NCBI GenBank assembly: GCA_012837435.1
Contig: DURD01000029.1
Span: 1 to 55,881 of the forward strand
Length of the DNA stretch: 55,881 bases
Origin: Erysipelotrichaceae bacterium
GTDB lineage: Bacteria; Bacillota_I; Bacilli_A; RFN20; CAG-826
Direction of reading: 5' to 3'
The notes under the pieces were generated by a model. It was not told where the DNA came from and made no database searches. It saw nothing but the letters and a program-made list of their open reading frames with translations. A program made the translations under genes and the position numbers. This document shows, one piece after another, positions 41,336 to 48,450 of this stretch (position 1 is its first letter; each line of letters starts with the position of its first letter).

Positions 41336-42613
41336 TTAATTTTTAAGTGCGGTAATCGGAACAACATAAACTCCATCGGAGCGCTTATATCCGGCATTTG
41401 ACATGCCGCAAATAACACACATAACGCTAGGAGGAATGCCGCCGGCTTTCGATATAGAGTTATGAATAGAAAGAAGAGAAGAAGCCGCTTCGTCTATTTT
41501 ATTTGCACCTAGTTTGATTTCAAATGCACACCAGTTGCCGTTTTGTAATTCTATCACCGCATCAATTTCTTTGTTATCGTAGCCTTGATAATGATAAAGA
41601 GTTGCACCAAAAGACTCCGAATAAATTTTTAAATCTCGTATGCATAAGGATTCAAATAGAAATCCTAAGGTATTTAAGTCATTGATTAATTTTTCTGGTG
41701 TTAGCTTAAGTAACGCACAAACTAGCGAAGTATCGCAGAAATGTCTCTTTTCGGATTGTTTAACTCGTACAGATGATCTAATGTTGGTTGAAAAAGGTAG
41801 TTGATTATCCAATAAAAACATCCTATCAAAAACATCTAAATATGTAGCGATAGTATCGGTGTCAATAGTTTCGTCATCCACTTCTTTTATGTCTTTTGCC
41901 AAAGTCCTGTTAGTGACAGTTGTACTTTCATTTCTAGCGAGAGAACGTAATAAAAGCAACATTTTATGTTTATCGTACTTCTTACCTTCAACTCTCTGCG
42001 CATCATCTAGTATGGCGTCAATATACGATTCTGCTAATAAATATGAATTTTCGATTGGTGTGTTAATGCTGCTTGGAAATCCACCTCTCAAAATATATTC
42101 CACTAAGTTTTTAAGATCTACATCTCCAGTGATAGACGGAGTTATATTATCATTACACAAGTCTTCAAGAGAAAACTGTCCTAAAGAATCTCCTGATTCA
42201 TATAAAGACATCGTGCGCATCCTAAGTTTAGAAATGCGCCCAGCGCCACTATGTAAGATTCCTTTGGTTATAGGAGTTGACGAACCGGTTAGTATAAACT
42301 GACCTTTTAATGCTCTTTTATCTACTTCATATCGAATGGCATCCCAAATGGCAGGTACTTCTTGCCATTCATCAATTAAGCGAGGAGTTTCTCCTTCTAA
42401 AACCATATCTGGCGAAATATTAGCTAGCTCTCTATTTTGGAAATTATTGGTTGGATCAGCAACAAAAAATTCACTGTTTGAATGATATGATGATGTCCAA
42501 GTTTTTCCACACCATTTAGGTCCCTCAATGCAAACAGCACCAAAAATTTGTAAATGTTTTTTTACAGCCTTATCTATGACTCTAGGCATGTATTTAGTTT
42601 TATCTAAAATCAT
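41336..42613 (-). CDS. COG1373-type AAA_14/DUF4143 ATPase (copy 1)
   Basis: A 425-residue protein. Walker A is EGPKWCGKT near residue 34-42, Walker B is RLIDEWQE, the sensor-like motif is ILTGSSTP, and the middle is helical. The C-terminal DUF4143 domain contains EIDAVIEL and AFEIKLG, a D...ExK arrangement like PD-(D/E)XK nucleases. The family is widespread in gut bacteria and has no firm function. The promoter and a 4 x 23-bp repeat array lie upstream. A paralog is encoded just upstream on the same strand. The start aligns with the paralog. Confidence 0.85.
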   Translation of the reverse strand: MILDKTKYMPRVIDKAVKKHLQIFGAVCIEGPKWCGKTWTSSYHSNSEFFVADPTNNFQNRELANISPDMVLEGETPRLIDEWQEVPAIWDAIRYEVDKRALKGQFILTGSSTPITKGILHSGAGRISKLRMRTMSLYESGDSLGQFSLEDLCNDNITPSITGDVDLKNLVEYILRGGFPSSINTPIENSYLLAESYIDAILDDAQRVEGKKYDKHKMLLLLRSLARNESTTVTNRTLAKDIKEVDDETIDTDTIATYLDVFDRMFLLDNQLPFSTNIRSSVRVKQSEKRHFCDTSLVCALLKLTPEKLINDLNTLGFLFESLCIRDLKIYSESFGATLYHYQGYDNKEIDAVIELQNGNWCAFEIKLGANKIDEAASSLLSIHNSISKAGGIPPSVMCVICGMSNAGYKRSDGVYVVPITALKN

Positions 42614-42681
42614 TTGAATCTCTCTTTGTCGTTGTGTTTATAGCAATATGATACATGCATCACGCATGAATTTCAAGCTCG
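42614..42681 (-). promoter_or_regulatory. Promoter of COG1373 ATPase copy 1
   Basis: On the minus strand, TTGAAA (42671-42676) and TATCAT (42648-42653) are separated by exactly 17 bp. The predicted start is near 42641, about 28 nt before the ATG, with GAGAGA as ribosome site. The 23-bp repeat array begins 5 bp upstream of the -35 box. Confidence 0.65.
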
Positions 42682-42777
42682 TTCGGTCACATTTGTATTT
42701 TTCATTCGGTCATATTTGTATTTTTCATTCGGTCATATTTGTATTTTTCATTCGGTCATATTTGTATATTTCATTCG
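42682..42777. repeat. Tandem array of four 23-bp repeats upstream of ATPase copy 1
   Basis: Units start at 42682, 42705, 42728 and 42751, each exactly 23 bp, reading TTCGGTCA, then (C/T)ATTTGTATTTTTCA with minor changes. A truncated fifth unit (TTCG) follows. Unit 2 and unit 3 are identical. The array abuts the -35 box of the ATPase promoter. Confidence 0.9.
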
Positions 42778-42781
42778 ATTT

Positions 42782-42812
42782 ATGTAGCAGTCAAGCGAAA
42801 TGGACACAAAAA
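42782..42812. promoter_or_regulatory. Conserved 31-nt block upstream of repeat array 1
   Basis: This block matches 44400-44430 at 25 of 31 positions (shared core TGTA-CAGT-AAGC). Both lie just upstream of the repeat arrays of the two ATPase genes, so the duplicated module extends beyond the arrays. Confidence 0.55.
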
Positions 42813-42944
42813 AGTATTTGTGTATTTAAATTATTTTTGAAAATGGAAAAAACTATTTTGTTAGATACACATTAAAAGAAACATATGATAACAACATCTG
42901 TCCCTATTAAAAACCTAAAACATTTATTTTTATGCAACGAAATT

Positions 42945-44234
42945 TTAGTCCTTTAAAGAAGTGATAGGAATAATGTAAACTCCATCAGTGTTTTTGTATG
43001 CCATGTTTCCAACACCATATATCACGCATTTCAACAACGGCTCTTTACCCCCATTATTAACTACATCTTGACAAACTTTAATCAAATTACTAGCGCCTTC
43101 TTCTGCTTTGTTAAGTCCTAGTTTTATTTCAAAAGCACACCAGTTTCCATCATCCAATTCAATGACAGCATCAATTTCGTTTCCTTTATAATCTTGATAA
43201 TGAAACAATTTTGCATTCATAGCCTGCGCATATATCGATAAATCTCTTTCAACTAGTGCTTCAAACATAAAACTGAAAGTTTTTAAATCATTCATCATTT
43301 TTTTAGGAGTTAGCTTCAGCAGTGCACACGCCATTGCAGGATCGGAAAAATGTCTTTTTTCCATTTGCTTTACTCTCAGCGATGACCTTATACTTGGCGA
43401 AAAGGGTTCTTGATTATTGAATAAAAACATCCTGTCAAACGCATTCAAGTATTTGGTTAGTGTATTTTTGCTAATAGACTCGACATCATTTTCAATAATA
43501 TCTCTTAAAATACTTTGGTTGGAGACCGTTGTTGCTTCATTTCTAGCTAATGATTTTAAAATTAACTTTGCTTTATGTTCGTTATAATCGATATCTTTAT
43601 CAAGCTCACCTAAGTCTAATTTTGCTACGTTTTCCATATAACTAATGGCAAGATTGCCACCGTCTAATTCAGAGGTTTCAATATTACCGGGCCAACCACC
43701 TCGCACTATCAGATATGCTAATCTACTAAGGCTTGTTTCTTCTAAAAGTTTTGATTCAAATTTGTTTTCACACAAGTCTTTTAAAGATATCAGACCACTA
43801 GAATCCCCTGATTCATACAAGGACATGGTATTCATTCTAATACTTTTAATTCTACCTGTGCCACTGTGTAAAACACCTTTCTTTATAGGAGTTGATGAGC
43901 CAGTCAAAATAATCTGTCCTTTTTTGCCACTTTCATCCACAAAAAAGCGTACCGCATCCCATAGTGATGGAACTTCTTGCCACTCATCAATTAATCGAGG
44001 AGTGTCTCCCTGTAACACCGTATAAGGTTCTGTTTCCGCTAACATCCTGTTGGAAAAATTACCTTCGGGATTCCCAACAAAAAACGCACTTCTCGCATGG
44101 TATAAAGATGTCCATGTTTTACCACACCATTTGGGTCCTTCAATACATAACGCACCAAATATTCTTAAATTTTTTTCAATCAAAGAATCAACTATTCTCG
44201 GCTTATAATTGGATTTATTCAAAACTCTATCCAT
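42945..44234 (-). CDS. COG1373-type AAA_14/DUF4143 ATPase (copy 2)
   Basis: A 429-residue paralog of copy 1, with the same Walker A (EGPKWCGKT), Walker B (RLIDEWQE), ILTGSSTP, RVKQMEKRHF and the C-terminal EIDAVIEL / AFEIKLG. Long identical blocks show recent duplication. I chose ATG 44234 because it aligns with the copy 1 start and GAGAGG lies 10 nt upstream. Alternatives are ATG 44240 and TTG 44252. It has its own promoter and its own array of 23-bp repeats of a different sequence. Confidence 0.85.
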   Translation of the reverse strand: MDRVLNKSNYKPRIVDSLIEKNLRIFGALCIEGPKWCGKTWTSLYHARSAFFVGNPEGNFSNRMLAETEPYTVLQGDTPRLIDEWQEVPSLWDAVRFFVDESGKKGQIILTGSSTPIKKGVLHSGTGRIKSIRMNTMSLYESGDSSGLISLKDLCENKFESKLLEETSLSRLAYLIVRGGWPGNIETSELDGGNLAISYMENVAKLDLGELDKDIDYNEHKAKLILKSLARNEATTVSNQSILRDIIENDVESISKNTLTKYLNAFDRMFLFNNQEPFSPSIRSSLRVKQMEKRHFSDPAMACALLKLTPKKMMNDLKTFSFMFEALVERDLSIYAQAMNAKLFHYQDYKGNEIDAVIELDDGNWCAFEIKLGLNKAEEGASNLIKVCQDVVNNGGKEPLLKCVIYGVGNMAYKNTDGVYIIPITSLKD

Positions 44235-44264
44235 ATACATAGAACCTCTCAAAAATACAAGCGT

Positions 44265-44293
44265 ATAATATCATAAAGATAAATGCCTTTCAA
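44265..44293 (-). promoter_or_regulatory. Promoter of COG1373 ATPase copy 2
   Basis: On the minus strand, TTGAAA (44288-44293) and TATTAT (44265-44270) are separated by exactly 17 bp. It has the same -35 box and spacing as the copy 1 promoter. The repeat array begins 3 bp upstream of the -35 box. Confidence 0.65.
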
Positions 44294-44296
44294 TGC

Positions 44297-44360
44297 AACT
44301 GACCAACATTTTGTGTTTTAACTGACCAACATTTTGTGTTTTAACTGACCAACATTTTTG
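44297..44360. repeat. Tandem array of 23-bp repeats upstream of ATPase copy 2
   Basis: Two perfect units start at 44297 and 44320 (AACTGACCAACATTTTGTG, then TTTT; 23 bp). A partial third follows from 44343. The period equals that of the copy 1 array although the sequence differs. Confidence 0.88.
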
Positions 44361-44399
44361 ATTATGCGCCTGTCAACTTGTACTCATCAATAAAAATGG

Positions 44400-44430
44400 A
44401 TGTAACAGTTAAGCAAAGTGAAAACAAAAA
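44400..44430. promoter_or_regulatory. Conserved 31-nt block upstream of repeat array 2
   Basis: Counterpart of 42782-42812 (25 of 31 positions identical). It lies 39 bp beyond the array of copy 2, against 8 bp for copy 1. Confidence 0.55.
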
Positions 44431-44548
44431 TTTTTTATTTGTAGACATATTACGTCATTTTCCTACAAAACTATTCTGTCAAATGCGTTTGATAAATTTA
44501 AAAGTCAATTTTACGGTAACATCATTTAAGTAACACAAACCCAATTAA

Positions 44549-44784
44549 CTATAAATCCAAACTATTTTCATCAAGTAAAAAGATTAATCTTCTCATGGTT
44601 GTCATCCTAAGTCGTTGCGACGAGGTTTTATGTTTTCTTTCACAACTATTATTTTTTTGAATGAATCATTTATACTCAAAAACGGTCTTCGTTCTTGCAT
44701 AATTTTCTCTTTAGTCGGCATTGCAAATACTAATTGAATATAATATTTTTTACTACCCAAGGTAGCAACAAAAACAACTTCTGG
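44549..44784 (-). pseudogene. C-terminal remnant of a third COG1373-type ATPase
   Basis: The minus-strand frame reads EVVFVATLGSKKYYIQLVFA, then PTKEKIMQERRPFLSINDSF and KKIIVV up to a TGA at 44602-44604. The adjacent frame continues as MTTMRRLIFLLDENSLDL to a TAG at 44549. This is the typical tail of a COG1373 ATPase of another subfamily (E-x-DFVA, YIQ, L-x-I-x-D-x-x-K). The N-terminal ATPase part is missing, and there is a frameshift near the end. Confidence 0.6.
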
Positions 44785-44925
44785 TTATAACCTTAAGTAA
44801 GCCGTTGCCCTGTTTGTTTATTAATTTTTTTGTAAATAAGTATTTATTTTGATTTCCATCAGCTTGCTCTATTACGAATTTAGATGTATTGCCATCTTTT
44901 TTCGCAATAAGTCTACTATTTTATA
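44785..44925 (-). pseudogene. Unidentified coding remnant
   Basis: An open minus-strand frame without start codon encodes about 45 residues with a protein-like composition (TSKFVIEQADGNQNKYLF, TKKLINKQGNGLLKVITR). It then runs into the third ATPase remnant out of frame. No family is recognised. It is probably a fragment of a decayed gene in the accessory region. Confidence 0.3.
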
Positions 44926-44987
44926 ACTTGAACATCGTTAAGATGGAAAAGAATCACAAAATTTGTATCAAAAGTCTAGTTATGATA

Positions 44988-45064
44988 TGGTCGGGACGAC
45001 AGGATTTGAACCTGCGACCTTCAGTTCCCAAAACTGACGCGATACCAAGCTACGCTACGTCCCG
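44988..45064 (-). tRNA. tRNA-Pro(TGG)
   Basis: Acceptor CGGGACG pairs with CGTCCCG. The anticodon loop TTTGGGA gives TGG, the T-arm is CAGGTTCAAATCCTG, and CCA is encoded. Its 3' end borders the accessory region. Confidence 0.93.
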
Positions 45065-45065
45065 A

Positions 45066-45142
45066 TGGCGCGCCTCACAAGAATCGAACTCGTAACCTCC
45101 AGATTCGTAGTCTGACACTCTATCCAGTTGAGCTAGAGGCGC
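45066..45142 (-). tRNA. tRNA-Arg(ACG)
   Basis: Acceptor GCGCCTC pairs with GAGGCGC. The anticodon loop CTACGAA gives ACG (A34 edited to inosine), the T-arm is ACGAGTTCGATTCTTGT, and CCA is encoded. Confidence 0.93.
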
Positions 45143-45190
45143 ATAGATGCTGATTTAGGTCCAAGTTTAATTTAACTAGGACCAGAAAGA

Positions 45191-45265
45191 TGGAGGTTCC
45201 TAACGGATTCGAACCGATGATCATTGAGTTGCAGTCAATTGCCTTACCAACTTGGCTAAGGAACC
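45191..45265 (-). tRNA. tRNA-Cys(GCA)
   Basis: Acceptor GGTTCCT pairs with AGGAACC. The anticodon loop CTGCAAC gives GCA, the T-arm is TCGGTTCGAATCCGT, and CCA is encoded. First of the Cys-Arg-Pro group. Confidence 0.93.
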
Positions 45266-45356
45266 CATTCTTGCAGCGCTAAAAATTATAGCACTTCAAT
45301 CACCTGTCTATCAAGCATCAAAATCTATTATTGTTATATTACAATGCGATGAGAAA

Positions 45357-46697
45357 TTAGGCCCCTTTGACTCGAGTCCACATCGCTTCCACTTTACCCG
45401 TTTGTGTACCGAAGTCTTTCATCAAACAACAGCGGTTGAGAACTTCTTCAGTTGGGTATTGCGCATCGAATTGGCGACCTTTGTTTTCTAAGGGAATATC
45501 GATTAATGCTTCTCCCTCGATTGAATCACCAAAATAGAAACTTAAATCGACTTCGTAAGTGTCCGCTTCATCTTCGGCAGCACACCATTCATTGACTAAC
45601 TCCCACATTTCGTCTCCAACAATTGGGGAAGTATAACCGACAGCATCCATACATAAAGCAGCATTTTCGGGCTTGCAAATGAAATTGATGAATTCTTGCG
45701 CCAGTTCAACATTAGCGCCTTTTGGCATGCACCAGCCATCGAACCAAACATTGCTGCCTTCACTAGGCAAAGAGTAATTTAAGATTTTGCCTTCTGTAGC
45801 GCTTTCGGCGCTATCCATAGAGTAGACAGAATCTCCAGACCAAGCTAAATTTGCATGATATATACCTCTAACGATATCATCTTTGCCTTCATCGACTTCA
45901 AAGCCATAAACCGTTCTACTTTTTGCTTGTATTAAAGCGGTCTCAACTAGGGCAATTGTGGCATCGTCACATCTATTAAAAATATCGCTTAATTGTTCGT
46001 TAAAGTATTCAGCGCTTTCATCTAAAGCTCCAATTTCATCGCTATATACGTAAAAGATAGCAGTGACATAGGTGTCACGCATCGAATCCTTCAAGGAAAA
46101 TTGTTTTTTGAAATAATCATCGGTACTCCATAAGCAACTCCAAGAAGAGACTTGTTCTGGAGTAAAGTATTCAGGATCATAGGTAAAACCCATCGTGCCC
46201 CAGAAATAAGGAACGGCGTATTTTAAGAAAGAACTTCCGTCTTTGAGTTTTTGAGAAGAAAATCTATCGTTGATAAAAGGAGACCCATAATTATTCCAAT
46301 TATCTAATTTCTCATCGTATTTTTCCGTCGTTACATCGTAGTTAAACGATTCCAGTTTGCCTTCGTTAGCCATTCTCTGAATCATATAATCAGAAGGGCA
46401 AATAAGGTCTGGTTTGATAGCTCCGAGAGAGATTTGCTGATACATTTCTTCATTAGTGGAAAAACATTCATAATTCACTTTGACAGTTTTGTCAGTTTTT
46501 TCTTCGTAATACTGTTCAAACATTTCCACGAGACTATCACCGATGATGTTTCCATCTTCGTCTGTTCCCTCGTAAATGTAGTCTTCCCAGTTGTAAATAG
46601 TCAAGGTGTAGTCGTACTTTTTTGTACATCCGACTAAAAAAGAAACACTACTGATAGCTAGTAAGGCACTAGCAAATAAAACGCTTTTTGTTTTCAT
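45357..46697 (-). CDS. potD: Spermidine/putrescine-binding lipoprotein PotD
   Basis: A 446-residue solute-binding lipoprotein. The signal peptide ends in the lipobox FLVGC near residue 24. LTIYNWEDYI at the mature N-terminus is the PotD hallmark. LICPSDYMIQRM and WFDGWCMPKGA are family segments. It captures polyamines outside the membrane for PotABC. It is longer than E. coli PotD (348), mostly through insertions in the second half. It is the last gene of potABCD, 2 nt after potC. Confidence 0.93.
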   Translation of the reverse strand: MKTKSVLFASALLAISSVSFLVGCTKKYDYTLTIYNWEDYIYEGTDEDGNIIGDSLVEMFEQYYEEKTDKTVKVNYECFSTNEEMYQQISLGAIKPDLICPSDYMIQRMANEGKLESFNYDVTTEKYDEKLDNWNNYGSPFINDRFSSQKLKDGSSFLKYAVPYFWGTMGFTYDPEYFTPEQVSSWSCLWSTDDYFKKQFSLKDSMRDTYVTAIFYVYSDEIGALDESAEYFNEQLSDIFNRCDDATIALVETALIQAKSRTVYGFEVDEGKDDIVRGIYHANLAWSGDSVYSMDSAESATEGKILNYSLPSEGSNVWFDGWCMPKGANVELAQEFINFICKPENAALCMDAVGYTSPIVGDEMWELVNEWCAAEDEADTYEVDLSFYFGDSIEGEALIDIPLENKGRQFDAQYPTEEVLNRCCLMKDFGTQTGKVEAMWTRVKGA

Positions 46698-46699
46698 AG

Positions 46700-47599
46700 T
46701 TAATCTCCTTTTCTATAAATCTTTTTCGCATTTCTACTGCTTCTTACGTTCATTAATACCATAACAATTAGAATAACGGCAAATAAGATAGCCGTAAATG
46801 CCCTGATTTGTGCGGGTAATCCGCTTCTTTTAGTAACCGCATCAACATAAGTTGAAATTGTTTCAAAATTACCGGTAGTGGGTTTAGTAAAAACGGTAAT
46901 GACATAATCGTCTAAAGACAACGTAATAGATAGTAAGAAACCTGATAAAATTCCTGGAATAATATCAGGAATCGTCACCTTCCACAAGGCTTGAACATGG
47001 GTGGCTCCTAAATCCATCGCCGCTTCGTATAAAGAAGGATCCATCTGTTCGAGTTTTGGTTTTACCGACATTACAACATAGGGAACTGATAAGACGACAT
47101 GACCGATAACCAGAGTGATGAAACTGCGCGGTAAGAATGATTGACAAATAACAAACAAGATACACAGTGAAACCGCGGTGACAATTTCTGCATTAACTAC
47201 GGGAATTTGAGTGACAAAATCTAGAGTATTTTTTATTTGCTTTTTTCGTGTATAAAAAATACCAATTGCTCCTAGTGTTCCTAAAATAGTCGACACAAAA
47301 GCGGAGGTCACTGCCACTAGGGCCGTATTGCCGACAGCGTTCCAAATGTTTTGAGAAATTCTGTTGCCACTATAATTAAATAAATTAATGTAGTTACCGA
47401 AACTAAATCCATCCCAAATACCTGTCGTCGTGTGTTCGGTGAATGAGAAGATGGTGATATAGATAATCGGAGCGTACATCAATAACAAAACAAAATACAC
47501 AAAGGCCATCGCCAATATTTTAATAAGACGTTCTTTTCTCCTTTTTTTAATTAGGCCGCGATTAGTAGAGTTTAAAGCAATATTATTTTCCATTACCAT
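46700..47599 (-). CDS. potC: Spermidine/putrescine permease PotC
   Basis: A 299-residue inner-membrane permease with six membrane segments and the EAA loop (YEAAMDLGATHVQALWKVTIPDI) that docks on PotA. The C-terminal SLDDYVITVF segment is typical of PotC. The start is either ATG 47599 or ATG 47593, which overlaps the potB stop as TAATG; AAAGG lies upstream of both. It is translationally coupled to potB. Confidence 0.93.
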   Translation of the reverse strand: MVMENNIALNSTNRGLIKKRRKERLIKILAMAFVYFVLLLMYAPIIYITIFSFTEHTTTGIWDGFSFGNYINLFNYSGNRISQNIWNAVGNTALVAVTSAFVSTILGTLGAIGIFYTRKKQIKNTLDFVTQIPVVNAEIVTAVSLCILFVICQSFLPRSFITLVIGHVVLSVPYVVMSVKPKLEQMDPSLYEAAMDLGATHVQALWKVTIPDIIPGILSGFLLSITLSLDDYVITVFTKPTTGNFETISTYVDAVTKRSGLPAQIRAFTAILFAVILIVMVLMNVRSSRNAKKIYRKGD

Positions 47600-48450
47600 A
47601 TCCCTACCTTTCTCAAAGAATCTTCTTCACTTTTTCGCGTGATTGTTTTTTCTGCGACCAAAGATAAACCGATAATTATTAGCATCACGAGAGACAACAC
47701 TGAACCCACGTGTTTAGAAGCTTCGCTCGCACCTTCTGCGAACCAAAATTGGATACGAGTACTGATGATTTGTGTAGTTCTTTCTGACATTTTATCAGCA
47801 ATGACATACGCAGACATGGTCGGCATAAAAGTCATCATAATAGCGGAAACAATACCCGGAACAGTCATCGGAATAATTGTTTTTACAAATACCTGAAAGG
47901 GGTTAGCACCTAAATCCGCCGCCGCTTCAATTTGGTTTTTATCTAATTTAAGCATTTGATTGTACAAGGGTAAAAGTGCGAAAGGTAGATAATCGTACAC
48001 CATACCGATGATAATAGCCACTATTGGATGAGTTGCAGTAATATCGTAACCGAAAAATGTATTAGTAAAACCATTGACGAGAGCTTTTAAACCAATCGTG
48101 CGAATCACGAAGTTAATCCACATCGGCAAAAGGAAAATATAAACAAGGATTTTGTTCTTATTGTATTTCTTGTTGGCTAACAAATAAGCAATGGGATAAG
48201 CGATTAATACACAAATTATTGTGGTGACCGCGGCGATGAGAAAAGTAGTACCGATAATCCTCCAATTTTGAATGTCGGAAAACACTATACTCCAATTATT
48301 TAATGTAAAGGCTCCGTTAGCGTCAGTAAAAGCAAAATATAAAACAAGAAACAATGGAAAAACCACAAAAAGGGCCATAAACACCCCATAAGGCATGCAT
48401 AGACTTCCTCTAAAATTAAATCTTCTCAATTTAAAAGAATGGTTTTTCAT
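47593..48450 (-). CDS. potB: Spermidine/putrescine permease PotB
   Basis: A 285-residue permease with six membrane segments and the EAA loop (IEAAADLGANPFQVFVKTIIPM). It pairs with PotC to form the polyamine channel. LPMWINFVIRTIGLKALV is characteristic of PotB. The start overlaps the potA stop (TAATG). Confidence 0.93.
   Translation of the reverse strand: MKNHSFKLRRFNFRGSLCMPYGVFMALFVVFPLFLVLYFAFTDANGAFTLNNWSIVFSDIQNWRIIGTTFLIAAVTTIICVLIAYPIAYLLANKKYNKNKILVYIFLLPMWINFVIRTIGLKALVNGFTNTFFGYDITATHPIVAIIIGMVYDYLPFALLPLYNQMLKLDKNQIEAAADLGANPFQVFVKTIIPMTVPGIVSAIMMTFMPTMSAYVIADKMSERTTQIISTRIQFWFAEGASEASKHVGSVLSLVMLIIIGLSLVAEKTITRKSEEDSLRKVGIW

Noticed and set aside
42682-42777. CRISPR-like repeats upstream of the first COG1373 ATPase
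   Set aside because: The units are directly tandem with no spacers between, have a 23-bp period and no cas genes nearby.
42648-42875. Plus-strand 75-codon ORF across the repeat array
   Set aside because: The 23-bp period is not a multiple of three, so each repeat is read in a different frame. No ribosome site is present, and the promoter and array explain the DNA.
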